Shown here piece by piece: positions 1-5,880 of a stretch of 7,679 nucleotides of DNA. Origin of the DNA: Deltaproteobacteria bacterium (GTDB taxonomy: Bacteria > UBA10199 > JACPAL01 > JACOUP01); contig JAUSKE010000165.1 of assembly GCA_030649435.1 (NCBI GenBank), positions 1 through 7,679 of the forward strand. Reading direction: 5' to 3'. Every line of letters begins with the position of its first letter. The first letter of the stretch is position 1. The notes beneath the pieces are model-generated. The model saw only the letters and a program-made list of their open reading frames with translations, did not search any database and was not told where the DNA came from. A program made the translations under genes and the position numbers.

Positions 1-313
1 CGATCTCAACCTCCCCTTTTCTGATATCACCCCGGAATTTTTGAAGGAGCTCGAGGCGATGGAGCCGTTTGGGATGGGGAATCCGGAACCGACCTTTCGC
101 ACCACGGCGGTGGTGATCCGTTCCGCCCGGATTGTCGGGAAGAATCATCTCAAAATGTCTCTCACCCACCAAGGCATCCTATTGGATGCGATTTTGTTCC
201 GCCACGGTGAGAAAGTTCCCCCCCAAAAAACAGTCGACCTCGCCTTTAGCCCGGAGTGGAATGAGTGGAACGGGGAACGGTCCATCCAACTTAGGATCAA
301 GGGCATCTCCTAG
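1..313 (+). CDS. recJ: RecJ single-stranded-DNA 5'-3' exonuclease, C-terminal fragment
   Basis: This is the 3' end of a gene that begins upstream of the window; the frame is open from base 2 and ends at TAG 311-313. About 103 residues are visible. They include the segment MEPFGMGNPEPTF, the hallmark of the RecJ C-terminal OB-fold domain that follows the DHH and DHHA1 catalytic domains and helps bind single-stranded DNA. A beta-rich tail ending in RSIQLRIKGIS closes the protein, as is usual in the family. RecJ degrades single-stranded DNA 5' to 3' in recombinational and mismatch repair in the cytoplasm. The catalytic DHH part lies outside the window, so its integrity cannot be judged. No clear terminator hairpin follows the stop; the next 30 bases are simply AT-rich. 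Confidence 0.93.
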   Translation, partial: DLNLPFSDITPEFLKELEAMEPFGMGNPEPTFRTTAVVIRSARIVGKNHLKMSLTHQGILLDAILFRHGEKVPPQKTVDLAFSPEWNEWNGERSIQLRIKGIS

Positions 314-316
314 TAT

Positions 317-344
317 TTTACAATAAAAACATATACTTATTAAT
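317..344 (+). promoter_or_regulatory. Possible distal promoter P1 for the phasin-like gene
   Basis: TTTACA (317-322, one mismatch from the sigma-70 -35 consensus) is followed after 16 bases by ATTAAT (339-344, four of six matches to the -10 consensus) in a very AT-rich stretch directly after recJ. A start near 351 would fall inside the upstream palindrome at 347-364, the usual layout for repression. This is pattern matching only: AT-rich DNA gives such matches by chance, and the start site is inferred. Confidence 0.3.
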
Positions 345-346
345 TT

Positions 347-364
347 GTTAACGCGTCGCGTAAC
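347..364 (+). promoter_or_regulatory. Upstream palindromic operator-like site (site 1)
   Basis: The sequence GTTAACGCGTCGCGTAAC is an imperfect inverted repeat (TTAACGCG against CGCGTAA, with one extra A in the left arm). Bases 348-364 match site 2 (380-396) at 12 of 17 positions, with the shared core TAACGCGYCGYGTWA. The size and symmetry resemble operators of TetR-family dimeric repressors. The regulator itself is not in the window, and assignment to that family is inference from operator style. Confidence 0.6.
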
Positions 365-370
365 TTTTTA

Positions 371-399
371 TTGACCATTCTAACGCGCCGTGTTAGATA
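371..399 (+). promoter_or_regulatory. Possible proximal promoter P2 for the phasin-like gene
   Basis: TTGACC (371-376, five of six to consensus) is followed after 17 bases by TAGATA (394-399), a weak -10; TG at 391-392 precedes it as in extended -10 promoters. An alternative -10 is GATATT (396-401) with a long 19-base spacer. Palindrome site 2 fills the spacer, where a bound repressor would block RNA polymerase. The -35 is good and the -10 uncertain. Confidence 0.4.
380..396 (+). promoter_or_regulatory. Downstream palindromic operator-like site (site 2)
   Basis: CTAACGCGCCGTGTTAG is a 17-base inverted repeat with arms CTAACGCG and CGTGTTAG around a central C; the arms differ at one symmetric pair. 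It lies between the -35 and -10 of candidate promoter P2 and repeats site 1 at an offset of 32 bases, about three helical turns, so two dimers could sit on the same face of the DNA. The form is typical of TetR-family operators. Direct binding cannot be shown from sequence. Confidence 0.65.
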
Positions 400-424
400 T
401 TCTGTATAGAAAGGAAGGTGTCCC

Positions 425-766
425 ATGAGTCTCAAGAAAAAAATTGATCGTCTGGAGTCAGTCGCTGGCTTTCTCACAAACCTCGGCGAAGAGCTGGTCG
501 AAAAGGTCCGTGATCTGGACCTGATCCCTCTCGCGCAACAAAAAGGGGATAAGATCGTTCATGAAGCAAAGAAGAACCTGGAAGGGTTCGTTGAAAAGGT
601 GCAGGAAAGCGACCTCTACGAACGTGCCAAGGTGACCGCCGAACAGACAAAGAGACAAGTGCTCTCGATCCTCAGCATCCCCAGTCAGAGTGAGGTGGTC
701 CGTCTTTCCAGAAAGATCAGTGCCCTGGAAAAGAGAGTGAGTCATCTCAAAGGGAAGGCCGCTTAG
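425..766 (+). CDS. Small phasin-like coiled-coil protein (possible polyhydroxyalkanoate granule-associated protein)
   Basis: A 113-residue, highly charged, all-helical protein with no signal peptide, membrane segment or cysteine. The start is fixed by AAGGAAGG (411-418) seven bases before ATG. The C-terminal part, SIPSQSEVVRLSRKISALEK and beyond, has the style of PhaF/PhaI-type phasins: a short 'IPS.SEV' hinge, then a coiled coil whose a/d positions V91, L94, I98, L101, V105 and L108 follow a perfect 3-4 heptad pattern. Residues 25-37 and 56-68 look like a duplicated unit (VEKV...DL...A, offset 31). Phasins coat polyhydroxyalkanoate granules in the cytoplasm, and the coiled coil makes oligomers. 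No PHA synthase is in the window, so the granule role is inference; a generic helical stress or scaffold protein is the alternative. Two operator-like palindromes upstream suggest tight transcriptional control separate from the genes that follow. Confidence 0.7.
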   Translation: MSLKKKIDRLESVAGFLTNLGEELVEKVRDLDLIPLAQQKGDKIVHEAKKNLEGFVEKVQESDLYERAKVTAEQTKRQVLSILSIPSQSEVVRLSRKISALEKRVSHLKGKAA

Positions 767-800
767 TCCCCTCGGGTGAAGCACCCCTTGATCTTCGTTC

Positions 801-819
801 CCCCTCCTGATAGGAGGGG
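801..819 (+). promoter_or_regulatory. Hairpin sequestering the queC ribosome binding site
   Basis: CCCCTCC (801-807), loop TGATA (808-812), GGAGGGG (813-819) form a perfect seven-base-pair stem. The 3' arm contains the queC Shine-Dalgarno GGAGG (813-817), five bases before the ATG at 823. The 5' arm has the same CCTCC as the 3' end of 16S rRNA, so the folded form should hide the site from the ribosome. Two further CCCCT copies (768-772 and 784-788) could also pair with AGGGG (815-819), giving alternative folds. This may be a translational switch, or simply a strong local structure. No T-run follows, so it is not a terminator. Confidence 0.55.
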
Positions 820-822
820 CGC

Positions 823-1515
823 ATGTCTAAGGGTTCAATTGTCCTCCTCTCTGGAGGCCTCGATTCTGCTGTTTCAGCGCTGCTCACGGCAAAGGAGTTC
901 CCGTGCCGTTTGGCCCTGACCTTTGATTATGGTCAACGGGCTGCCACTCGAGAAAAAGAGGCCTCGGCAAAGATCGCTAAAAGGTTGGGGGTTGAACACA
1001 AGACCCTCACGCTGCCATGGTTGAAAGAGTTGACAACAACTGCCCTTGTGGAAACAAAGAAAGATCTGCCACAACTCAAGGCCTCTCAGCTGGATGATCC
1101 AACGGCCACTGATGAATCGGCTCGGGCGGTCTGGGTCCCAAACCGGAATGGTCTTTTTTTGAATATCGCTGCCGTTTATGCCGAGGCCTTGGGCTTTGAT
1201 TGGATCGTTACCGGCTTTAACGCGGAAGAGGCGAAAACTTTTTCTGATAACAGTTCCCCGTTCGTCGAAACGGCAAACCGGTTTTTTTCTTTTTCAACCC
1301 GCAAGAAAGTACAGGTCTGCAGTCAAACTCAAGACTTGATGAAGAGTGAAATTGTTCAGAAAGGGATCGAACTGGGGCTCGACTTCTCCAACCTTTGGAG
1401 TTGCTACGAAGGGGGAGAGAAATGGTGTGGTCGTTGTGAGTCGTGTCTTCGTTCGATGAGGGCTTACAAAACCGCTGGCGTCTGGGAAAAGGTCAAGGGT
1501 CTCTATGCAGATTAA
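823..1515 (+). CDS. queC: 7-cyano-7-deazaguanine (preQ0) synthase QueC
   Basis: QueC converts 7-carboxy-7-deazaguanine (CDG) to preQ0 using ATP and ammonia, the last step before the queuosine-specific branch, in the cytoplasm. The 230-residue length is normal for the family. The N-terminal PP-loop SGGLDS is at residues 10-15 for ATP binding. VPNRNG (105-110) and GFNAEEAKTF (131-140) are family motifs of the substrate side. The structural zinc site is complete: C194, C202, C205 and C208 (C-X7-C-X2-C-X2-C). The ATG at 823 is chosen because GGAGG sits five bases upstream and the PP-loop begins at the expected distance. The gene opens a compact run with DUF366, queE and the dGTPase-like gene; the next reading frame starts 11 bases before its stop. 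QueD, FolE and QueF are not in the window and must be encoded elsewhere if the pathway is complete. Confidence 0.96.
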   Translation: MSKGSIVLLSGGLDSAVSALLTAKEFPCRLALTFDYGQRAATREKEASAKIAKRLGVEHKTLTLPWLKELTTTALVETKKDLPQLKASQLDDPTATDESARAVWVPNRNGLFLNIAAVYAEALGFDWIVTGFNAEEAKTFSDNSSPFVETANRFFSFSTRKKVQVCSQTQDLMKSEIVQKGIELGLDFSNLWSCYEGGEKWCGRCESCLRSMRAYKTAGVWEKVKGLYAD

Positions 1516-2062
1516 ATTTCTGGAACAAGAAATTGCCTATGATGGTTCGCAACTGATCTCTCACTGGATCTTTAATCAGTGGGGTCTGCAGGGGAATGCT
1601 ACCGTCGCCTTCATAGGTCCATGTGATGTTAAAATAGAACATATGGTCGACTTGATCGACCGAAACGAGGGAAAGAAGATCGCCAGTGACTCGATGTTGC
1701 ATTTCATCATTGAATTTTTCGGGACTGACCTCGCACAAACGATTCTCTGGCAGCGGCTTCTGGTTTCCCTCGTCCAACAAGAGATTGCCTTTCGTTCAAA
1801 ATCACCGACAATTATCCGTGCCGGTAATGACCTCTACGACGGCGAGGCAAAGCTCTCCGTCTCCATCGCCACCGCCTCTCCTATTTCAACGCTGATCCAT
1901 TATGGACTCAATATCTCCAGCCTGAACACCCCCGTAAAAACAAAGGGGTTAAACGATTACAAGATTGAGCCAATCCCGTTCGCCAAAGCAATTCTTGAAA
2001 CGTTCCGCCATGAGATTAAAACGGCCCATGACGCCCGTTCCAAGGTAAGAGGGGTTTCTTAA
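1505..2062 (+). CDS. DUF366 family protein, queuosine-operon member with biotin/lipoate ligase-like motif
   Basis: This 185-residue soluble protein belongs to the DUF366 family, best known from archaea, recognised from YDGSQL (12-17) and the long conserved block at residues 104-146. No biochemical role is established that I know of. The block contains NDLYDGEAKLSVSIAT (108-123), which resembles the BirA segment NDLYLQDRKLAGI: the same NDLY, then exactly four residues, then KL. This would place K116 at the catalytic lysine of biotin and lipoate ligases. It is followed by a beta-strand-like IHYGLNI (131-137), like the GINM of BirA. I recall the archaeal structure being classed with the class II aaRS/biotin synthetase fold, which agrees. 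The GRGRxGR or RR.GGG nucleotide loop of true ligases is not visible, so ligase activity is uncertain. It overlaps queC by 11 bases, has AAGGG at 1495-1499 as ribosome binding site, and ends one base before queE. This strongly ties it to preQ0 metabolism. Confidence 0.88.
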   Translation: MQIKFLEQEIAYDGSQLISHWIFNQWGLQGNATVAFIGPCDVKIEHMVDLIDRNEGKKIASDSMLHFIIEFFGTDLAQTILWQRLLVSLVQQEIAFRSKSPTIIRAGNDLYDGEAKLSVSIATASPISTLIHYGLNISSLNTPVKTKGLNDYKIEPIPFAKAILETFRHEIKTAHDARSKVRGVS

Positions 2063-2063
2063 G

Positions 2064-2789
2064 ATGGTCACAGCCCCCCTGATTGAAATCTTCTCTTCGC
2101 TACAAGGGGAAGGCCCTCACGTTGGGGAACCGATGACCTTTGTTCGGTTCCAGGACTGTGAACTCTCCTGTAAATTTTGTGACACGCCACTTTCCTTCGT
2201 CAAAAATAAAAATTTCAGGATTGAGTGGCCTCCCTTTTCAAAAAAATTTGAAAGAGAACCAAATCCGGTAACAGTGGACCGCTTGAATGAAATCCTCAAA
2301 CGATACACCGACCCAACAATCTCCATTACCGGTGGTGAGCCTTTGCAAAAGAGCCCGTTCTTAAAAGTCTGGCTCCCCACCCTGAAAAAGATGAGGCCAA
2401 TCCAGATTCTTCTCGAGACAGCAGGGGTCCATTGGGAGGCCTTGGACGAGATCATCCCAATGATCGATATTGTTTCAATGGATTTTAAACTCCCCTCATC
2501 AACAGGGATGAGAGGCTATTGGAAAGAACACGAGCAATTTCTAAAGATCGCTTCTCAAAAAGAGGTTTACGTCAAAATCGTCATTACGGCAGAAACTGAT
2601 GAGGCTGAAGTTGAAGAGTCGGTCCGCCTCTTGAAAAATTTTCCAAAGGTCGCCTGCATCCTTCAACCGGCCTCTGCCTTCGGTCGATTTAAGGCTATCC
2701 CGACCTCTGAACAAATACATAACTTTCAGAAGATTGTCCCACAAGCCCGCGTGATTCCACAACTCCATAAACAGTTAGGGATTTTATGA
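2064..2789 (+). CDS. queE: 7-carboxy-7-deazaguanine synthase QueE (radical SAM)
   Basis: QueE rearranges 6-carboxy-5,6,7,8-tetrahydropterin, the QueD product, into 7-carboxy-7-deazaguanine, using S-adenosylmethionine, a [4Fe-4S] cluster and Mg2+. Its product is the QueC substrate. The protein has 241 residues. The N-terminal IEIFSSLQGEGPHVGEP (7-23) is the family signature, followed by the cluster motif C32-X3-C36-X2-C39 with DT after it. ITGGEP (88-93) binds the SAM amino group; SMDFKLPSSTG (138-148) and the C-terminal QLHKQLGI (233-240) are also family features. AAGAGGGG at 2047-2054 precedes the ATG at 2064, giving a clear ribosome binding site inside the end of the DUF366 gene. Its own stop overlaps the next start as ATGA. 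The arrangement with queC and DUF366 is a compact preQ0 unit. No defect in key residues is seen. Confidence 0.95.
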   Translation: MVTAPLIEIFSSLQGEGPHVGEPMTFVRFQDCELSCKFCDTPLSFVKNKNFRIEWPPFSKKFEREPNPVTVDRLNEILKRYTDPTISITGGEPLQKSPFLKVWLPTLKKMRPIQILLETAGVHWEALDEIIPMIDIVSMDFKLPSSTGMRGYWKEHEQFLKIASQKEVYVKIVITAETDEAEVEESVRLLKNFPKVACILQPASAFGRFKAIPTSEQIHNFQKIVPQARVIPQLHKQLGIL

Positions 2790-3916
2790 TGACACGCAAG
2801 GAATATGAAGCGAAAGAACAGGAATACTTGGCCCCTTATGCCATGAAGAGTGTCGACTCAGAGGGGAGGGATTTTAAGGAAGAGGAACATCCTTATCGAA
2901 CCGCTTTTCAGCGTGATCGGGATCGGATTATTCACTCCAATGCCTTTCGAAGATTGGAATACAAAACTCAAGTCTTTGTTTACCACGAAGGGGATCATTA
3001 CCGGACACGACTCACCCATTCCCTCGAAGGGGCACAAATCGCTAGAACAATCGCACGGGCCGTTCGTCTGAATGAAGATCTTTCGGAGGCAATTATCCTG
3101 GCGCACGATCTTGGCCACACCCCTTTTGGGCATTCCGGTGAAGAGGTGATGAATCGTCTGATGAAAGATCGCGGGGGTTACGAACATAATCGACAAAGTT
3201 TGCGGATTGTTACTTTCCTGGAAGACCGTTATGCCAATTTCCCCGGTCTTAATCTAACCTTTGAGGTCCGGGAGGGGCTCGCCAAACACCGAAGTGAATA
3301 CGATAGCCCGGATATGAAAAATCTCCACAAAAAGGGGAACCCTACCTTGGAGGCCCAGATTGTGAATCTCGCTGATGAGATCGCTTATTGTAACCACGAT
3401 CTCGATGACGGTCTTCGTTCGGGTCTGATTACCTTGGAACAACTGCGCGAGGTTGAATTGTGGCAGGAGCATTTTGAAAAGACCCAAAAAGAAGAGAGAC
3501 TCGGCAAAATTGCTATCCGTCAAACGGTGCGTGCCGTTATTGATACGTATGTCACAGACCTCGTGACTGAAACCGAAAAGAATATCACTTCTTTCAAAAT
3601 AGGAACATTGGAAGAGGTTCGAAAGACAAAAGAAAAAGTTGTCTCCTTCTCGAAAGAAATGGACCTAAAGAATAAGCAGCTAAAAAGATTTCTCTACGCC
3701 AATATGTACAAACATCCCCATGTGAAAAAAATGGCGGAGCAGGCGGAAAGAGTGATTGCCGATCTCTTCGCCTATTATCTAAAAAAGAAAGAAGCGCTTC
3801 CTTCAGAGATTCAAGAGAAGATAAAAAAGGAAGGCCCTGAACTGGTCGTCTGCGACTATATCGCCGGGATGACCGATCGCTTTGCCCTCAATGAACACCA
3901 GAGACTCTGTCACTAA
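2786..3916 (+). CDS. dgt: Deoxyguanosinetriphosphate triphosphohydrolase-like HD-domain protein
   Basis: Proteins of this family hydrolyse dNTPs, classically dGTP, to the deoxynucleoside and triphosphate, and help set dNTP pools. The 376-residue length fits the shorter dGTPase-like branch. The family segment RDRDRIIHSNAFRRLEYKTQ (43-62) is intact, as is the HD metal site: H78 (RLTHS), H107-D108 (LAHDLGH) and D197 (LADEIAY). HTPFGHSGE (111-119) is also characteristic. The ATG at 2786 overlaps the queE stop as ATGA; a second ATG follows at once (residue 2), so either may be used. Coupling to queE suggests co-expression with preQ0 synthesis, but a metabolic reason is not established. The substrate range cannot be read from sequence; many family members act on several dNTPs and are activated by dNTPs. 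Its stop overlaps that of the convergent transglycosylase gene. Confidence 0.92.
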   Translation: MMTRKEYEAKEQEYLAPYAMKSVDSEGRDFKEEEHPYRTAFQRDRDRIIHSNAFRRLEYKTQVFVYHEGDHYRTRLTHSLEGAQIARTIARAVRLNEDLSEAIILAHDLGHTPFGHSGEEVMNRLMKDRGGYEHNRQSLRIVTFLEDRYANFPGLNLTFEVREGLAKHRSEYDSPDMKNLHKKGNPTLEAQIVNLADEIAYCNHDLDDGLRSGLITLEQLREVELWQEHFEKTQKEERLGKIAIRQTVRAVIDTYVTDLVTETEKNITSFKIGTLEEVRKTKEKVVSFSKEMDLKNKQLKRFLYANMYKHPHVKKMAEQAERVIADLFAYYLKKKEALPSEIQEKIKKEGPELVVCDYIAGMTDRFALNEHQRLCH

Positions 3917-5880
3917 ATCTTATTGGTATAGAGAAGACGATAGATTTCGTAGTTGGTCATCACCCTCTTGACATAATCTTCTGTCTCATCGTAGGGGATC
4001 TCTTCAACAAACTCCTCTTCATCAATCCCTTTCTTCTGGCGACGCCATCGGCGAACCGCTTCTTCACCGGCATTATAACTGGCAACCACGGAAATAACCT
4101 GCCCTTGGAATTCTTTCAAAAGTCCCTCAAGGTACACCAAAGAAAGTTTAATATTTGGCTCCGGTTCCTCGAGCAGTTCCGGGCTGAAGTTGGGCCAACC
4201 AGCCTTTCGAGCTAGTCTCATCGCCGTTGATGGCATCAGCTGCAATAGTCCTCTAGCCCCGACTGGCGAGATGACCTCCGGTTGGAAACGACTCTCCTGT
4301 CGCATCATGCTATAGACTAAAAATGGGTCTACTTTGCGGGGATGAGCCTCTTTTCGAACAACTTCAGCATAGGCCTCGGGATAAGCCCACTGAAGAACTT
4401 CTCCCCCCTCTTTGAAGGGATCCCAATTTTGAGCGATGGTGATCGGAAGGGTGTAATATCCCAATGACCCCGAAATTTTAGCGAGCGTAGCGAGCGCTTT
4501 AAGTGACATTCTCCCTGTTTCGCAAACCTGAGTCACTCGAGCCAACTCCGGGCCAACAAATTTCTTGAGACCGAGTGATTGAAGACGAAATGCTTTAGCC
4601 AAAGGAAGACATCCCTCCGTCATTCCCTTCACCTCTTCCGGATTAGGAAAGGAGAAAAATGGGCCGTTTTCCCAACCAGGGTCAATCGCCTTCAGGTATT
4701 TTTCTTCCTCTGGATAAAGACGATGGGCCGCTAGAAATTTGTAATACCTCCAGCCCTCAGACTGGATCAATTTTTGAAAAAAGGACTGACTTTTTTTTAG
4801 TTCTCCCTTCTTTTCAAAAATCCGACCTTGCCAATAAAGGGCCTCCTCCTGTTTTGGTCCCTTTTCTATTTTTTTCCAGACACGAAGCGAAGACTCCCAC
4901 CGGCCCAGACGGTAGTAAGACCAAGCCAACTTCTCCTCCGCCCACAGCTTTGTTTTGTGGTCTCCCCTCCTTATCAATTGCTTCAGATAAGGAACCGCCT
5001 GATCTAAAAGACCAGCGTCAAGATAGAGAAAGGCAATTTTTCTTCGTGCCATCACCGCTTCTTCGGAGTGGGGGAAAATCTTCAAAATCTTCTGTTGCAG
5101 TTGTAACGCCTTCTCGGATTGGTCTAACCGGGCTGCCGCAGTTGCCATGCGGCCCAAGAACTGTTTTTTCTTGGCCCCTTCTCGTTCTTCGGCATAGAGC
5201 ATCTCGTATTTTTTAAACGCCTCCTGATACCGACGAAGCCTGAAGAGCGATTCAGCCTCCCAAAAGGAAGCCTCGGGGTGATTCAATTGACTAAAGACCA
5301 GCCTTGCTTTTTCAAACTCTCCGTTTTTGCAGAGCCTCTTTCCCCTTTCAAAAAGCTCATCAGTGGAAAAAGAATCACGCCCCATCTTTTTTAAAAGAGC
5401 TAAAGATTCATCCGCCCAAGGGCTCTCTGGGAACTCGAGCCAAAAATGGCTGAGGAGATCTGAGGCAACATCAGTCTCTTCCTGTTTGTAGGAACTCAGC
5501 GCCATGTGCCAAGCGGCCCGCCCCTTCTCATCCGAAGAATCAATTTTTGACTGATACTGTCTCCAAAAGCTTGCTCCCCTCTCCCATTTTCCGAGGCATT
5601 CAAGGGATTCAGCCATCTTACGAAGGGAAGGAACCCACCAGAGGCTCTCTTGATTTTCATCCACAATCTTTTCAAAAGACCGAGCCGCCAACTGACATTC
5701 TTTTTTGGAGAGTGCCACCTCTCCTAAAAAATAGAGCGCGTAATCCTTAAGAAGAGGGTCCTGCCCTATTAGGGCTGTTAAACCTCGCCGAGTGGGGTCT
5801 TCGTACGCCAAAACGGACTTTTGGGAAAAAACTAAAAAAACAGTGAGCGAGAGAAGAAAGGAAATTCGAAACCAGGTCAC
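3913..5880 (-). CDS. Soluble lytic murein transglycosylase, Slt70-like, with N-terminal helical repeats
   Basis: This enzyme cleaves the MurNAc-GlcNAc bond of peptidoglycan to 1,6-anhydro products in the periplasm. The 655 residues begin with a signal peptide (hydrophobic 6-20, likely cut after LA near 25; no lipobox cysteine). A long array of TPR/Slt-type helical repeats fills about 40-400. The C-terminal SLT domain, about 516-640, holds the catalytic glutamate in RQESRF (about E529), then GARGLLQLMP (541-550), ASYNAG (600-605) and ETEDYVKRV (632-640); all are intact. The start is GTG at 5880-5878, overlapping the pilQ TGA as GTGA, with only a weak GGGA upstream, so translation probably depends on coupling to pilQ. 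E. coli Slt is of similar size, but its gene is not linked to pilus genes. The position as the last gene of the pil run suggests it opens the wall for PilQ or pilus assembly. That role is inference. Confidence 0.93.
   Translation of the reverse strand: MTWFRISFLLSLTVFLVFSQKSVLAYEDPTRRGLTALIGQDPLLKDYALYFLGEVALSKKECQLAARSFEKIVDENQESLWWVPSLRKMAESLECLGKWERGASFWRQYQSKIDSSDEKGRAAWHMALSSYKQEETDVASDLLSHFWLEFPESPWADESLALLKKMGRDSFSTDELFERGKRLCKNGEFEKARLVFSQLNHPEASFWEAESLFRLRRYQEAFKKYEMLYAEEREGAKKKQFLGRMATAAARLDQSEKALQLQQKILKIFPHSEEAVMARRKIAFLYLDAGLLDQAVPYLKQLIRRGDHKTKLWAEEKLAWSYYRLGRWESSLRVWKKIEKGPKQEEALYWQGRIFEKKGELKKSQSFFQKLIQSEGWRYYKFLAAHRLYPEEEKYLKAIDPGWENGPFFSFPNPEEVKGMTEGCLPLAKAFRLQSLGLKKFVGPELARVTQVCETGRMSLKALATLAKISGSLGYYTLPITIAQNWDPFKEGGEVLQWAYPEAYAEVVRKEAHPRKVDPFLVYSMMRQESRFQPEVISPVGARGLLQLMPSTAMRLARKAGWPNFSPELLEEPEPNIKLSLVYLEGLLKEFQGQVISVVASYNAGEEAVRRWRRQKKGIDEEEFVEEIPYDETEDYVKRVMTNYEIYRLLYTNKI

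Noticed and set aside
458..784. 108-residue open frame antisense to the phasin-like gene
   Set aside because: The + strand frame has a strong ribosome binding site, promoter-like DNA and a heptad coiled coil; the opposite frame has none of these.
774..790. GGGTG-AAG-CACCC hairpin as an intrinsic terminator for the phasin-like gene
   Set aside because: The stem is only five base pairs with a three-base loop, and only two T bases follow before mixed sequence.
767..822. preQ1 riboswitch in front of queC
   Set aside because: The position is right, but the short pseudoknot layout with an A-rich tail pairing into the loop is not visible; only simple hairpins are seen. An Rfam covariance search would settle it.
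823..3916. Deazaguanine DNA-modification island (Dpd-type) or phage modification cluster
   Set aside because: queC and queE are shared with such systems, but no DpdA-like transglycosylase, helicase, nuclease or phage gene is present; the flanks are chromosomal housekeeping genes.
4480..4496. Tandem AGCGAGCG repeat within slt
   Set aside because: Only two copies; it is explained by the coded residues (alternating Ala/Leu-rich helix) and has no sign of a mobile or regulatory element.
4659..5216. 185-residue open frame on the + strand, antisense to slt
   Set aside because: Proline-, serine- and phenylalanine-rich low-complexity translation opposite a clear TPR region; no start signal or homology recognised.
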